Positions 1 to 8,291 of a stretch of DNA of 64,000 nucleotides are shown here, piece after piece. Position numbers and translations under genes: made by a program. The stretch is from the NCBI RefSeq assembly GCF_011326725.1, contig NZ_JAANCO010000001.1, forward strand, positions 2,083,115 to 2,147,114, given 5' to 3'. Within the stretch, counting starts at the first letter, position 1. Every line of letters begins with the position of its first letter. This DNA comes from Microbacterium excoecariae. Its GTDB lineage: Bacteria > Actinomycetota > Actinomycetes > Actinomycetales > Microbacteriaceae. The notes beneath the pieces are model-generated. The model made no database searches. It was given only the letters and a program-made list of their open reading frames with translations, and was not told the DNA's origin.

Positions 1-2
1 TG

Positions 3-1115
3 AAGGGTAACCCGAAGGTGCTGTTGCTCTTCGTCGTCGGGGTGCAGACCCTCGCGATGGTGCTGTTCCTCGCCGCAATCGGCGGGATCTCCTTCGCGGC
101 CTTCTCCCGGGCCGACACCGTGTCCCCGACGTCCCCCGAGTTCGAGCAGCTGATGTGGGGCGCCACCGCGATCGTGCTCATCTCGAGCCTCGTGATGGCG
201 TTCGCGCTCTCGGCGGTGACCATCCTCGCCCAGGGTGTCGTGGTCGCGGAGGTCGCGCACGCGGCGCTCGGCGAGCGCGCGCCGCTCTCCCGCCTCTGGA
301 GGCGGGTCGGGCCCGCGTTTTGGCGGCTGTTCGGATACTCGCTGCTCGTCGCCCTCGCCACGACCCTGGCGCTCGCGCTCCTGGCGGTTCCCGCCGTCGC
401 GCTGGCGCTGGTCAACACGCCGCCCGCCTGGGTCGCGTTCGTGTTCGTCATCCTCGCCGCGATCCTCGGCGGGCTCGTCGTGTACGCCTGGCTCGGCACG
501 AAGCTGTTCCTCGTCCCCTCCGCCATCGTCCTCGAGGGCGCCGGCCCGATCGCCGGGATCCGCCGCTCCTGGGCCCTTACGCGGGGGCGGTTCTGGGCGA
601 CGTTCGGCGTTGTCGCGATCCTCGCGGTCATCACGAACACGGCCGCCGGCGTCGTCTCGGGGCTGGGGTCGCTCGTGTCGCAGATCGTCATCGGGCTCTT
701 CATCCCGTTCGCGACGGGAGCGGGCGGCGAGCCCTCCGCCGCGGCGATCGCCGGATCCCTCGGGGTCACCTTCCTCGTGTCGGTGTTCTCCTTCGTCGTG
801 TCGGCCATCCTCACGATCGTGCTGTCGGCTGGCGGCGCCCTGACCTATCTCGATGCGCGCATGCGCGACGAGGGGATCGACCTGCGCATGCAGCGGTACG
901 TCGAATCCGGCGGCGCGTCGGGCGACCCCTACACCGTGGAGCGGGACCGGGCCGCGGCTTCCCCCGCGACGGCGCCCGCCGTGGGCCACCCCGTCTACGC
1001 CGCACCCTCCCCCGCCGCGGCCCCCGCGCCGAGCGCATACCCGGAGCCCCTCCCTCCCCGGCCGGCGCCGCAACCCGGCCCGGGAACGTGGGCGCCGCCC
1101 GCGCCGCCGACGTGA
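3..1115 (+). CDS. Glycerophosphodiester phosphodiesterase membrane-domain-like protein (5' partial)
   Basis: Multipass membrane protein of unknown biochemical role. The frame is open to the window edge (in-frame codons read K-G-N-P-K before a GTG at 18), so the true start probably lies upstream. About six hydrophobic segments are visible, followed by a loop with GIRRSWALTRGRFW and a conserved LTYLDARMRDEGIDL end. The last 80 or so residues are a proline/alanine-rich tail that should be disordered and cytoplasmic. This layout is typical of the membrane-domain family found beside DUF4129 genes in actinobacteria. Its stop overlaps the next start by one base, so it is the first visible gene of the MoxR/DUF58 operon. 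Family call is good; function is unknown. Confidence 0.75.
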   Translation, partial: KGNPKVLLLFVVGVQTLAMVLFLAAIGGISFAAFSRADTVSPTSPEFEQLMWGATAIVLISSLVMAFALSAVTILAQGVVVAEVAHAALGERAPLSRLWRRVGPAFWRLFGYSLLVALATTLALALLAVPAVALALVNTPPAWVAFVFVILAAILGGLVVYAWLGTKLFLVPSAIVLEGAGPIAGIRRSWALTRGRFWATFGVVAILAVITNTAAGVVSGLGSLVSQIVIGLFIPFATGAGGEPSAAAIAGSLGVTFLVSVFSFVVSAILTIVLSAGGALTYLDARMRDEGIDLRMQRYVESGGASGDPYTVERDRAAASPATAPAVGHPVYAAPSPAAAPAPSAYPEPLPPRPAPQPGPGTWAPPAPPT

Positions 1116-1762
1116 TGCGGGGGGTGGCCGCGCTCGTCGATCGCGACGACGCGCGGGAGTGGGCGGAGCAGGAGCTCGCGGATCCCGTCTATCGGGAGGC
1201 CGAACCGACGCTCTTCGATCGCGTGGCGCAGGCGATCGGCGAGTTTGTGCAGTCCCTGTTCTCGCCGAACGTCGCGGGCACGGGGTGGAGCCCCTGGTGG
1301 ACCGTCCTCGCGATCGCGCTCGTCGCCGTCGCGGTGCTTCTCGCGTTCTGGATCTGGGGCCTTCCCCGCGGAGAGCGCGGCGGCCAGGTGCCGGGCCCCG
1401 CCGCGCTGTTCGACGGCGACGCGCGCCCCGCGGCGGAGCTTCGCCGCGAGGCCGCCGCGGCCCGGTCGCACGGGGACTTCGACACCGCCGTCCTCGCGGG
1501 GTACCGCGCGCTCGCGCGCGGTCTCGGCGAACGCGGCCTCGTCGAGGAACGCCCCGGCGAGACGGCCCAGGCGTTCTGCCCGCGCGCGCAGGGCTTCTTC
1601 GCGCGCGAACGGTCCGCGCTTCAGGCCGCCACGGACGCGTTCGACGACGTGCGCTACCTCCGCCGCGCGGGCACGCGCGCGCAGGCGGACCGGATCGCGG
1701 AACTCGACGCCCGCATCCAGGCGGCCCGGCCCGACCGGGCTCCCGACGAGGCGTTCGCGTGA
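1115..1762 (+). CDS. DUF4129 domain-containing membrane protein
   Basis: A 215-residue protein with one membrane segment near residues 60-80 (WWTVLAIALVAVAVLLAFWIWG) and a cytoplasmic C-terminal DUF4129 region. Family hallmarks are the basic/acidic helix RREAAAARSHGDFDTAVLAGYRAL and the ending AFDDVRYLRR. The ATG at 1115 is chosen because it overlaps the upstream TGA by one base (TGATG); the longer in-frame extension is low-complexity shadow of the preceding gene. DUF4129 proteins normally sit with DUF4350, MoxR and DUF58 genes, as here, and are thought to belong to one envelope-associated system. Enzymatic function unknown. Confidence 0.85.
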   Translation: MRGVAALVDRDDAREWAEQELADPVYREAEPTLFDRVAQAIGEFVQSLFSPNVAGTGWSPWWTVLAIALVAVAVLLAFWIWGLPRGERGGQVPGPAALFDGDARPAAELRREAAAARSHGDFDTAVLAGYRALARGLGERGLVEERPGETAQAFCPRAQGFFARERSALQAATDAFDDVRYLRRAGTRAQADRIAELDARIQAARPDRAPDEAFA

Positions 1763-2943
1763 CCGTCCTGCCCGCGCATACGGCCCCGTCCCCGCGCCCG
1801 CGTCGCCGGGCGCGGGCCATCGCGGCCTGGGCCGCGATCGCGATCCTCGTGCTCGCCGCGGCGGGCATCGGTGTCGCGCTCGAGCGCGAGTGGACGGCGC
1901 CGGATCCCCTCTCCCCCGACAGCCCGCGCTACGACGGCGCGCGCGCCGTCGTCCAGCTCCTGGAAGGCCGTGGCGCGCGGGTCACCCCGGCGCACGATCT
2001 CGACGAGGCGCGCGCGGCGCTCACGCCGGACGCGACGCTCGTCGTCACGGACGCGCGCCTGGTCGACGTCGACGCGCTCCGCGCCCTCGCGGACGGGGCC
2101 GCGGGAACCGTGCTCCTCGATGCCGACACCCTCGCGCTCGGCGCATTCTTCCCCGGCATCGGGTACGGCGGGCTCGGCGACGGCTCGCCCGTCCGCCCCG
2201 CGTGCGACCTGCCGGCCGCATCGAACGCGGGCGCGGCCACGGTCGGCGCCGCGTACGCGACGGGCGCGACGGGCGGCGTCACCGCGTGCTACCCCGTCGA
2301 CGAGGGGTATGGCCTCGTGCGTGCCGAGCTCGCCTCCGGGTCCTGGATCGCCGCGCTCGATGGCCGCGCGGTCCTCGCCAATGCGGTCCTCGCCGAGGAG
2401 GGCAACGCGGCGCTCGCGCTCGGCCTCATCGGCGGCACGGACGAGGTCGTCTGGTACGTCCCCTCGCCGACCGACGCCGGGGCGACCGGCGCAGCGCCCG
2501 GGCTGGGGGATCTCACGCCCGCGTGGGTCACGCCGGCGAGCGCCCTCGGCGTCCTCGTGGTCGTCGCCGCCGCGCTCTGGCGCGGGCGCCGGTTCGGACC
2601 CCTCGTGGCCGAGCGGCTGCCCGTCACGGTGCGCCAGTCCGAGACGCTCGAGGGACGCGCCCGGCTCTATCGGGCGGCGGGAGAGGCCGACCACGCGGCC
2701 GCGGCGCTCCGTGACGGCGCCCTTGCGCGGATCCGCCGGCACCTGGCGCTCGCGCCCGATCTTTCCGCGCCGGCCACCGCCCAGGCGATCGTCGCCAGCG
2801 GTCGCGCCGACCCGGCCGCCACCCGCGTGCTTCTCGCCGACCTCCCGCGCGACGAGGCGGCGCTCTACCTGTTCGCCCACGACCTGCGCGCGCTCGAGCG
2901 CGCCGTTTCACCTGACGATCCGGGGGAAGGACCCACGACATGA
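1759..2943 (+). CDS. DUF4350 domain-containing protein
   Basis: A 394-residue protein with an N-terminal membrane helix (about residues 22-45), an extracytoplasmic DUF4350 domain resembling a Rossmann-type glutamine-amidotransferase fold (RGARVTPAHDLDEARAAL, then LVVTDARLVD), a second membrane helix near residue 255-272 (ALGVLVVVAAALWRGRRFGPL) and a cytoplasmic tail with a YRAAGEADHAAAALRDG helix. The GTG at 1759 overlaps the upstream TGA by four bases (GTGA), which argues for translational coupling. It is third in the MoxR/DUF58 operon. The same order (membrane protein, DUF4129, DUF4350, MoxR, DUF58) is known from mycobacteria. Role unknown. Confidence 0.85.
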   Translation: MTVLPAHTAPSPRPRRRARAIAAWAAIAILVLAAAGIGVALEREWTAPDPLSPDSPRYDGARAVVQLLEGRGARVTPAHDLDEARAALTPDATLVVTDARLVDVDALRALADGAAGTVLLDADTLALGAFFPGIGYGGLGDGSPVRPACDLPAASNAGAATVGAAYATGATGGVTACYPVDEGYGLVRAELASGSWIAALDGRAVLANAVLAEEGNAALALGLIGGTDEVVWYVPSPTDAGATGAAPGLGDLTPAWVTPASALGVLVVVAAALWRGRRFGPLVAERLPVTVRQSETLEGRARLYRAAGEADHAAAALRDGALARIRRHLALAPDLSAPATAQAIVASGRADPAATRVLLADLPRDEAALYLFAHDLRALERAVSPDDPGEGPTT

Positions 2944-3917
2944 CCGATTCCGCCCAGACGCCCGGCCCCGACGCCGACCGCCTCCGCGAGGCCATCGCGC
3001 GCGTGCGCGGCGAGGTCGCCAAGGCCGTGGTGGGCCAGGACGGCGCCGTGAGCGGGCTCCTCATCGCCCTGCTCGCGCGCGGCCACGCGCTCGTCGAGGG
3101 CGTGCCGGGCGTCGCGAAGACGCTGCTCGTGCGCAGCTTCGCCCGCGCGCTGGGCCTCGACACGGCGCGCGTGCAGTTCACGCCCGACCTCATGCCGGGC
3201 GACGTGTCCGGCTCGCTGGTCTACGACGCGACGGCCGGAGAGTTTGCCTTCCGGCCCGGCCCCGTGTTCACCAACGTGCTCCTCGCCGACGAGATCAACC
3301 GGACGCCGCCCAAGACCCAGTCGGCGCTCCTGGAGGCGATGGAGGAGCGCCAGGTCTCGAGCGACGGGGTCACGCGGGCCCTGCCCGAGCCGTTCCTCGT
3401 CGCCGCGACGCAGAACCCCGTCGAGCACGAGGGCACGTATTCCCTCCCCGAGGCGCAGCTGGATCGCTTCCTCCTGAAGCTCACGATCTCCGTCCCGGAC
3501 CGCGACACCGAGATCGGCGTGCTCCGCCGCCACGCAGAGGGCTTCTCGCCCCGCCACCTCGAGGCCATCGAGCCGGCCCTCGCGCCCGCCGACATCCTCG
3601 CGGCGCAGTCCGCCGTGGACGCCGTATCCGCGACGGCCGACGTGCTGGCCTACATCGTCGACCTCGCGCGGGCCACCCGCGACGCGCCGTCGGTCGAGCT
3701 CGGCGCCAGCCCGCGCGCCGCCACGGCCCTCCTCGCCGCGGCGAAGGCGTGGGCGTGGCTCGGCGGCTACCCGGCGATCACGCCGGATCACGTCCAGGCG
3801 ATGGTCGTGCCGGTGTGGCGCCACCGGATCCAGCTGCGCCCCGACGCCGAGATCGAGGGCGTCTCCGTGGACGCCGTGCTGCGGTCGGCGCTCGCCCAGA
3901 CCCCGGTCCCCCGCTAG
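2940..3917 (+). CDS. MoxR family AAA+ ATPase
   Basis: A 325-residue AAA+ ATPase. Walker A is GVPGVAKT at residues 54-61, Walker B is LLADEINR at about 114-121, and sensor-type ATQNPVEHEGTYSLPEAQLDRF follows; the C-terminal lid domain ends in ISVPD...RSALAQTPVPR. MoxR ATPases are chaperone-like and usually act with von Willebrand factor A proteins, here the DUF58 protein encoded five bases downstream. The ATG overlaps the DUF4350 stop (ATGA). Length and motifs are complete, so it should be active. The client or complex being remodelled cannot be told from sequence. Confidence 0.95.
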   Translation: MTDSAQTPGPDADRLREAIARVRGEVAKAVVGQDGAVSGLLIALLARGHALVEGVPGVAKTLLVRSFARALGLDTARVQFTPDLMPGDVSGSLVYDATAGEFAFRPGPVFTNVLLADEINRTPPKTQSALLEAMEERQVSSDGVTRALPEPFLVAATQNPVEHEGTYSLPEAQLDRFLLKLTISVPDRDTEIGVLRRHAEGFSPRHLEAIEPALAPADILAAQSAVDAVSATADVLAYIVDLARATRDAPSVELGASPRAATALLAAAKAWAWLGGYPAITPDHVQAMVVPVWRHRIQLRPDAEIEGVSVDAVLRSALAQTPVPR

Positions 3918-3921
3918 CGAC

Positions 3922-5232
3922 GTGTTCGTCACCGGACGCTTCCCCCTCCTCGTCGCCGCAGGCGCCGTGCCGCTCGTCGCGCTCGGCGCCACGGCGCCGC
4001 GCGCCTGGGGGATCCTCGGCGCGTGGGTGGTGGTGTGCGTCACCGTCGCGGCGATCGACGCGCTCGCGGCGCCGCGGCCCGACGCCCTCCGCATCGGCCG
4101 GGACGCGCCGGCGCGCGCGCGGCTCGGCGAATCCGTCCTCACGCGGATCCGGTTCGTCAACACGGGCGGGCGCACGGTGTCGCTCCGCGCCCGCGACGCG
4201 TGGCAGCCGACCGCGGGTGCGCCCGCGGAGCGCCTGACCGCGCGGATCCCCCCGCACGAATCGCGGACCCTCGACGTGGGCCTCCTTCCCCGGCGGCGGG
4301 GGGAGATCGTGAGCGCCTTCGTCACGGTGCGCACGCTCGGACCGCTCGGCGTTGCCGGGCGGCAGGCAAGCATCGCCTCGGAGGCGCGGGTCCGCGTGCT
4401 CCCGCCGTTTCGGGCAAGGCGGCACCTCGCCAGCCGCGTCGCGCGTCTCCGCGAGCTCGACGGGTCGACGTCCCTCCTCGTGCGGGGGCGCGGCACGGAG
4501 TTCGACTCGCTGCGCGCGTACGTGCCGGGCGACGACGTGCGGTCGATCGACTGGCGCGCGACGGCGCGGTCGCGCGAGACGGTCGTCCGGACCTGGCGCC
4601 CCGAGCGCGATCGGCACGTGACGATCGTGATCGACACGGGGCGGACGGCGGCCACCCGCGTCGAGGACGGCACGCGCCTCGACGCGACGTTCGAGGCGGC
4701 GATGCTCGTGGCGGCGCTCGCCGACCGCGCGGGAGATCACGTGCACCTCGTCGCCTTCGACCGGGAGGCCCGCGCGCGGGTGTCGGGCGCGTCGGGCGCC
4801 GACCTGCTCCCGGCGATCGCGGACGCGCTCGCCGGCGTCGACGCGCGTCTCATCGACACGGACTGGGACGCGGCGCTCGCCGAGGCGCGCCGGATGGCCC
4901 GGCGCCCCAGCCTCGTCGTCCTCCTCACGGCGCAGGACGACGTGACGAGCTCGCGCGCGTTCCTCGCCAGGCTCCCCGGCCTCGCCCGCGGCGGGACCGC
5001 GGTCATCGTGGGCACCGTCACCGACACGGGCCTCGCCGAGGCCGCGCGGTCGGCGGGGAGCATGACGGAGGTGTTCCACGCCGCCGCCGCCGAGGCCGCC
5101 CTGCGCGAGGCCGAGCGCGTCGCCTCCGCGATCTCGCGCGCGGGCGCGGAGGCGCTCGCCGACGGGCCGGAGGCCCTCCCCCCGCGGATCGCCGACCGAT
5201 ACCTCGCCCTGAAGCGCGCCGGGCGCCTGTAA
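3922..5232 (+). CDS. DUF58 (VWA-like) domain-containing protein
   Basis: A 436-residue protein with two N-terminal hydrophobic stretches (about residues 8-50), a beta-rich region, and the DUF58 signature EFDSLRAYVPGDDVRSIDWRATAR near residue 195. A von Willebrand A-like domain follows; its metal site reads DTGRT where a classic MIDAS would be DxSxS, so metal binding is uncertain. GTG start four bases after the MoxR stop. DUF58 proteins are the usual partners of MoxR ATPases. It is the last gene of the operon: a hairpin follows at 5236, then a new gene with its own ribosome binding site. Confidence 0.9.
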   Translation: MFVTGRFPLLVAAGAVPLVALGATAPRAWGILGAWVVVCVTVAAIDALAAPRPDALRIGRDAPARARLGESVLTRIRFVNTGGRTVSLRARDAWQPTAGAPAERLTARIPPHESRTLDVGLLPRRRGEIVSAFVTVRTLGPLGVAGRQASIASEARVRVLPPFRARRHLASRVARLRELDGSTSLLVRGRGTEFDSLRAYVPGDDVRSIDWRATARSRETVVRTWRPERDRHVTIVIDTGRTAATRVEDGTRLDATFEAAMLVAALADRAGDHVHLVAFDREARARVSGASGADLLPAIADALAGVDARLIDTDWDAALAEARRMARRPSLVVLLTAQDDVTSSRAFLARLPGLARGGTAVIVGTVTDTGLAEAARSAGSMTEVFHAAAAEAALREAERVASAISRAGAEALADGPEALPPRIADRYLALKRAGRL

Positions 5233-5235
5233 CTC

Positions 5236-5263
5236 CTTGCACCCGGGGCCCATCGGGGGCAAG
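5236..5263 (+). terminator. Hairpin after DUF58 gene, candidate terminator or katA operator
   Basis: A 10-bp inverted repeat with one mismatch (CTTGCACCCG / CGGGGGCAAG, 8-base loop) begins four bases after the DUF58 stop codon. There is no T-run, as is common in high-GC actinobacteria. Because it also lies about 55 bases upstream of the catalase start, it could instead be an operator in the catalase promoter region. Confidence 0.4.
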
Positions 5264-5316
5264 CTAGCGGCGCGCCCGCTGGTGGCCGCGGGCGCCTCCC
5301 GAGGAAAGGATCAGCC

Positions 5317-6768
5317 GTGGCCGAGATCGACTACACGACGACGCAGACAGGGACGCCCGTCACGAGCGACGAGCACTCGCTGACGACCGGCCCGGACGGG
5401 GTGACCGCGCTCCACGACCGCTACCTCGTCGAGAAGCTGGCCTCCTTCAACCGCGAGCGGGTGCCCGAGCGCAATCCGCACGCGAAGGGCGGCGGTGCCT
5501 TCGGCACCTTCCGCGTCACCGAGGACGTCTCTCGTTATACCCGGGCGGCCGTCTTCCAGCCCGGCGCGGAGTCGGAGGTCCTCCTCCGCTTCTCCTCGGT
5601 CGCCGGAGAGCAGGGGTCCCCGGACACCTGGCGCGACGTGCGCGGGTTCGCGCTGCGGTTCTACACGTCCGACGGCAACCTCGACATCGTGGGCAACAAC
5701 ACCCCCATCTTCTTCATTCGGGACGCGATGAAGTTCCCCGACTTCATCCACTCCCAGAAGCGCACGGGCGCCGCGGGGCTGCGCAACGCGGACATGCAGT
5801 GGGACTTCTGGACCCTGTCGCCCGAGTCCGCGCACCAGGTGACCTACCTCATGGGCGACCGGGGCCTGTCGCGGTCCTGGCGCCACCTCAACGGCTACGG
5901 GTCGCACACCTATCAGTGGGTCGCGGCGGACGGCGAGCGCTTCTGGATCCAGTACCACTTCGTCTCGCGCCAGGGCGTCGAGCTCATGACCGCCGACGAG
6001 GCGGAGAAGATGGCCGGGGCCGACGCCGACCACTACCGCCGCGACCTGTTTGAGGCAATCGAGCGCGGCGACTACCCGACGTGGGACGTGTTCGTGCAGG
6101 TGATGCCGTACGAGGACGCGAAGACCTATCGCTTCAACCCGTTCGATATGACGAAGGTGTGGCCCTTCGAGGACTACCCGCGGATCCGCGTCGGCGAGTT
6201 CACGCTCAACCGGAATCCGCAGAACTTCTTCGCGGACATCGAGCAGGCCGCTTTCTCGCCGGGCAACCAGGTCCCGGGTACGGGGATCTCGCCGGACAAG
6301 ATGCTCATGGCGCGCGTCTTCGCCTACAACGACGCGCACCGCCACCGCATCGGCGCGAACTTCAGCCAGCTTCCGGTGAACCAGCCGCACGCGGCGCCCG
6401 TGTTCACGTACCAGCACGAGGGCGCGATGCGCTATCACGCGAACCCCGCCGGGACCCCGGTCTACGCGCCGAACTCGTTCGACGGGCCACGCGCCGACCC
6501 GGCCCGCGCGGTCGAGGCGTCCTGGGAGTCCGACGGCGAGCTCGTGCGCAGCGCCTACACGCTGCACAGCGAGGACGACGATTTCGGGCAGGCCGCGACC
6601 CTCTACGGCGAGGTCTTTTCGGACGCCGCCCGATCGCGGTTCCACGACACGCTGGCGGGCCAGTACCGCGCGCTCACGGTCGAGGCGATCCGGGAACGCT
6701 TCCTCGCGTACTGGGGCCAGGTCGACCCGCGGATCGTCGACGGGATCCGCGCCGCGCTCGGCGAATGA
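5317..6768 (+). CDS. katA: Catalase (heme, monofunctional small-subunit type)
   Basis: Decomposes hydrogen peroxide to water and oxygen in the cytoplasm. At 483 residues it has the length of clade 3 small-subunit catalases. Visible active-site elements: distal His55 in [10 protein letters not shown], distal Asn127/128 in [18 protein letters not shown], and proximal heme ligand Tyr337 in [14 protein letters not shown] with Arg333. GTG start, supported by a strong GAGGAAAGG ribosome binding site seven bases upstream. A Fur-type repressor gene lies 66 bases downstream on the same strand, the usual pairing for peroxide control. The pair interrupts an otherwise conserved MoxR/DUF58-SpoIIM-RDD neighbourhood. 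Base composition is like that of its neighbours. Confidence 0.97.
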   Translation: MAEIDYTTTQTGTPVTSDEHSLTTGPDGVTALHDRYLVEKLASFNRERVPERNPHAKGGGAFGTFRVTEDVSRYTRAAVFQPGAESEVLLRFSSVAGEQGSPDTWRDVRGFALRFYTSDGNLDIVGNNTPIFFIRDAMKFPDFIHSQKRTGAAGLRNADMQWDFWTLSPESAHQVTYLMGDRGLSRSWRHLNGYGSHTYQWVAADGERFWIQYHFVSRQGVELMTADEAEKMAGADADHYRRDLFEAIERGDYPTWDVFVQVMPYEDAKTYRFNPFDMTKVWPFEDYPRIRVGEFTLNRNPQNFFADIEQAAFSPGNQVPGTGISPDKMLMARVFAYNDAHRHRIGANFSQLPVNQPHAAPVFTYQHEGAMRYHANPAGTPVYAPNSFDGPRADPARAVEASWESDGELVRSAYTLHSEDDDFGQAATLYGEVFSDAARSRFHDTLAGQYRALTVEAIRERFLAYWGQVDPRIVDGIRAALGE

Positions 6769-6773
6769 CGGAC

Positions 6774-6797
6774 GCGGGGGCGGGCACCCGCCCCCGC
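6774..6797 (+). terminator. Perfect GC hairpin after katA
   Basis: A perfect 10-bp stem (GCGGGGGCGG / CCGCCCCCGC) with a 4-base loop begins five bases after the catalase stop codon. No T-run follows. The placement between katA and the separate fur promoter supports transcription termination. Confidence 0.7.
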
Positions 6798-6821
6798 TCA
6801 TCCGAATCATTCAGAACACGG

Positions 6822-6827
6822 TAGAAT
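6822..6827 (+). promoter_or_regulatory. -10 element of fur, leaderless start
   Basis: TAGAAT lies seven bases before the GTG of the Fur gene, so transcription should begin at or next to the start codon. The AT-rich block just upstream (GAATCATTC, a 4+1+4 palindrome at about 6804-6812) is a candidate autoregulatory operator; that part is inference. Confidence 0.6.
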
Positions 6828-6834
6828 TGCGACG

Positions 6835-7266
6835 GTGACCACCGACTCGATGCCCGACGCCGCGGACCTGCTCCGCGCCGCGGGCCTGCGCGTCACGATG
6901 CAGCGCCGCGCGGTGCTCGAGGCGCTCGCCGGTCGCCCGCACGCGCCGGTCGACGAGCTCCACGAGGCGGTGCACGCGCGCATCCCCGGAATCGCGGTGC
7001 AAACCGTGCACGGCATCGTCAACGACCTCACCGACGCGGGGATCGCGCAGCGGGTGAGCCTGCCCGGCGCCGCGAGCGCGCTGTACGAGATCGCGGCCGA
7101 CGACAACCACCACCACATGCAGTGCGTCGTGTGCGGCCGGGTGGAAGACGTCGCGTGTGCCGTGGGCCGGGCCCCGTGCCTGCACCCCTCCCACGATCAC
7201 GGCATGCGCCTACTCGAGGCGAGCGTGACGTACCGCGCGGTGTGCGCGGCGTGCGACGCCGCGTAG
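6835..7266 (+). CDS. Fur family transcriptional regulator (peroxide/catalase regulator type)
   Basis: A 143-residue metal-dependent repressor. The N-terminal winged helix spans about residues 8-85 (LRVTMQRRAVLEALAG... VQTVHGIVNDLTDAGI). The dimerisation domain carries the His cluster NHHH at 91-94 and two CxxC pairs, Cys97/Cys100 and Cys137/Cys140, which form the structural zinc site of the family. Its position directly behind katA suggests it controls the catalase and itself in response to peroxide, like FurA/CatR/PerR; an iron- or zinc-uptake role is less likely. GTG start with no ribosome binding site but a -10 hexamer at the right distance for a leaderless message. Confidence 0.9.
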   Translation: MTTDSMPDAADLLRAAGLRVTMQRRAVLEALAGRPHAPVDELHEAVHARIPGIAVQTVHGIVNDLTDAGIAQRVSLPGAASALYEIAADDNHHHMQCVVCGRVEDVACAVGRAPCLHPSHDHGMRLLEASVTYRAVCAACDAA

Positions 7267-7279
7267 CCCGACACCGGCA

Positions 7280-8275
7280 TCAGCCCGCGACGAGCCGCGG
7301 CGTCCCCGCCTCGTACTCCCTGACGTCGCCCGTCTCCCCCGCGCGGGCCGCGCGCCGACCCACACCGAGCATGTAGGCGAGCAACGCGCCGAGGGCCGCC
7401 GCGCCGATTCCGATCTTCACCGCGGGCGGCCAGTCCTGGCGCGTCACGAAGCCTTCCACGACACCCGACAGGGCGAGCGCGAGAACGAGACCCACGACGA
7501 CCGTCGCGAGGGCTCGCCCCTCGGACGCGAGCGCGGATCCGCGCGACGCGCGCCCCGGGCTCACCCACGCCCAGAAGATCCGGAGGCCCGCGGCGCCCGC
7601 GACGAAGATGGCGGTCATCTCGAGGAGGCCGTGCGGCAGGATGAACGCGAAGAACTCCGGCCCGCGCCCGAACCACGTCATGACCGCGGCGGAGGTCCCG
7701 ATCCCGACCGCGTTCTGCAGCAGCATCCACGCCGGCCAGAACCCCGTCACCCCGAACATCACGCACTGCGCGGCGATCCACGCGTTGTTCGTCCAGACGA
7801 GCCCCGCGAACACGCCCTCGGCGTGCTCGCTGTAGTAGCCCACGAAATCCTCGTCGGCGTACTGCCGCAGCTGGGCCTCGTCCCCGAGCGCGGCCATCGT
7901 CTGCGGATCCTGCTGCAGCCACCACGCGACGAGGCCGGCGATCGCCACGAACGCGGCCGCGATGGCGAGCGTGAGCCAGCGCAGCCGGAACAGCGCGGCC
8001 GGCAGCTGCAGGGCGAAGAACCGCGGCACCTGCCGCCAGGGGTTCTCGGGCGCCCCCGTCAGGCGCAGGCGGGCGCGGGAGAGCGCGCTGGAGAGGTGAT
8101 CGCCGGCCGCCGACCGGCCGAGGGCGGTCTTGATCGTCGCCAGATCGGCCGACGCGGAACGGTAGAGCCGCACGAGCTCGTCGGTCTCGGCGCCGGTGAG
8201 GCGGCGCCGGCGCGCGAGCGCGTCGAGGCGGTCCCACTCGGCACGGCGGACGTCGATCAGCGCATCGATGTTCAC
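7280..8275 (-). CDS. Stage II sporulation protein M (SpoIIM/DUF95) family membrane protein
   Basis: A 331-residue membrane protein with about five hydrophobic segments (TLAIAAAFVAIAGLVAWWL; AWIAAQCVMFGVTGFWPAW; EFFAFILPHGLLEMTAIFVAGAAGL; TVVVGLVLALALSGVVEGFV; IGIGAAALGALLAYMLG). HGLLE with FAFILPHG is the family hallmark. The family name comes from sporulation, but non-sporulating actinobacteria carry it next to an RDD gene, as here. I prefer the GTG at 8275 over the ATG at 8293 because a TACAGT -10 lies exactly seven bases before it. Divergent to the RDD gene. Molecular role unknown. Confidence 0.85.
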   Translation of the reverse strand: MNIDALIDVRRAEWDRLDALARRRRLTGAETDELVRLYRSASADLATIKTALGRSAAGDHLSSALSRARLRLTGAPENPWRQVPRFFALQLPAALFRLRWLTLAIAAAFVAIAGLVAWWLQQDPQTMAALGDEAQLRQYADEDFVGYYSEHAEGVFAGLVWTNNAWIAAQCVMFGVTGFWPAWMLLQNAVGIGTSAAVMTWFGRGPEFFAFILPHGLLEMTAIFVAGAAGLRIFWAWVSPGRASRGSALASEGRALATVVVGLVLALALSGVVEGFVTRQDWPPAVKIGIGAAALGALLAYMLGVGRRAARAGETGDVREYEAGTPRLVAG

Positions 8276-8281
8276 CTGATT

Positions 8282-8288
8282 TACTGTA
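8282..8288. promoter_or_regulatory. Symmetric -10 element, candidate bidirectional promoter spoIIM/RDD
   Basis: The 7-mer TACTGTA reads TACTGT on the plus strand and TACAGT on the minus strand. On the minus strand the spacing to the GTG at 8275 is seven bases, ideal for a leaderless message. On the plus strand only four bases separate it from the RDD ATG, so that direction is less certain. Confidence 0.5.
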
Positions 8289-8291
8289 CGC

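Noticed and set aside
5317..7266. Recent horizontal transfer of katA-fur
   Set aside because: Base composition and codon use match the flanks and there are no mobility genes, so recent transfer is not supported, although the insertion relative to mycobacterial gene order is reported as a finding.
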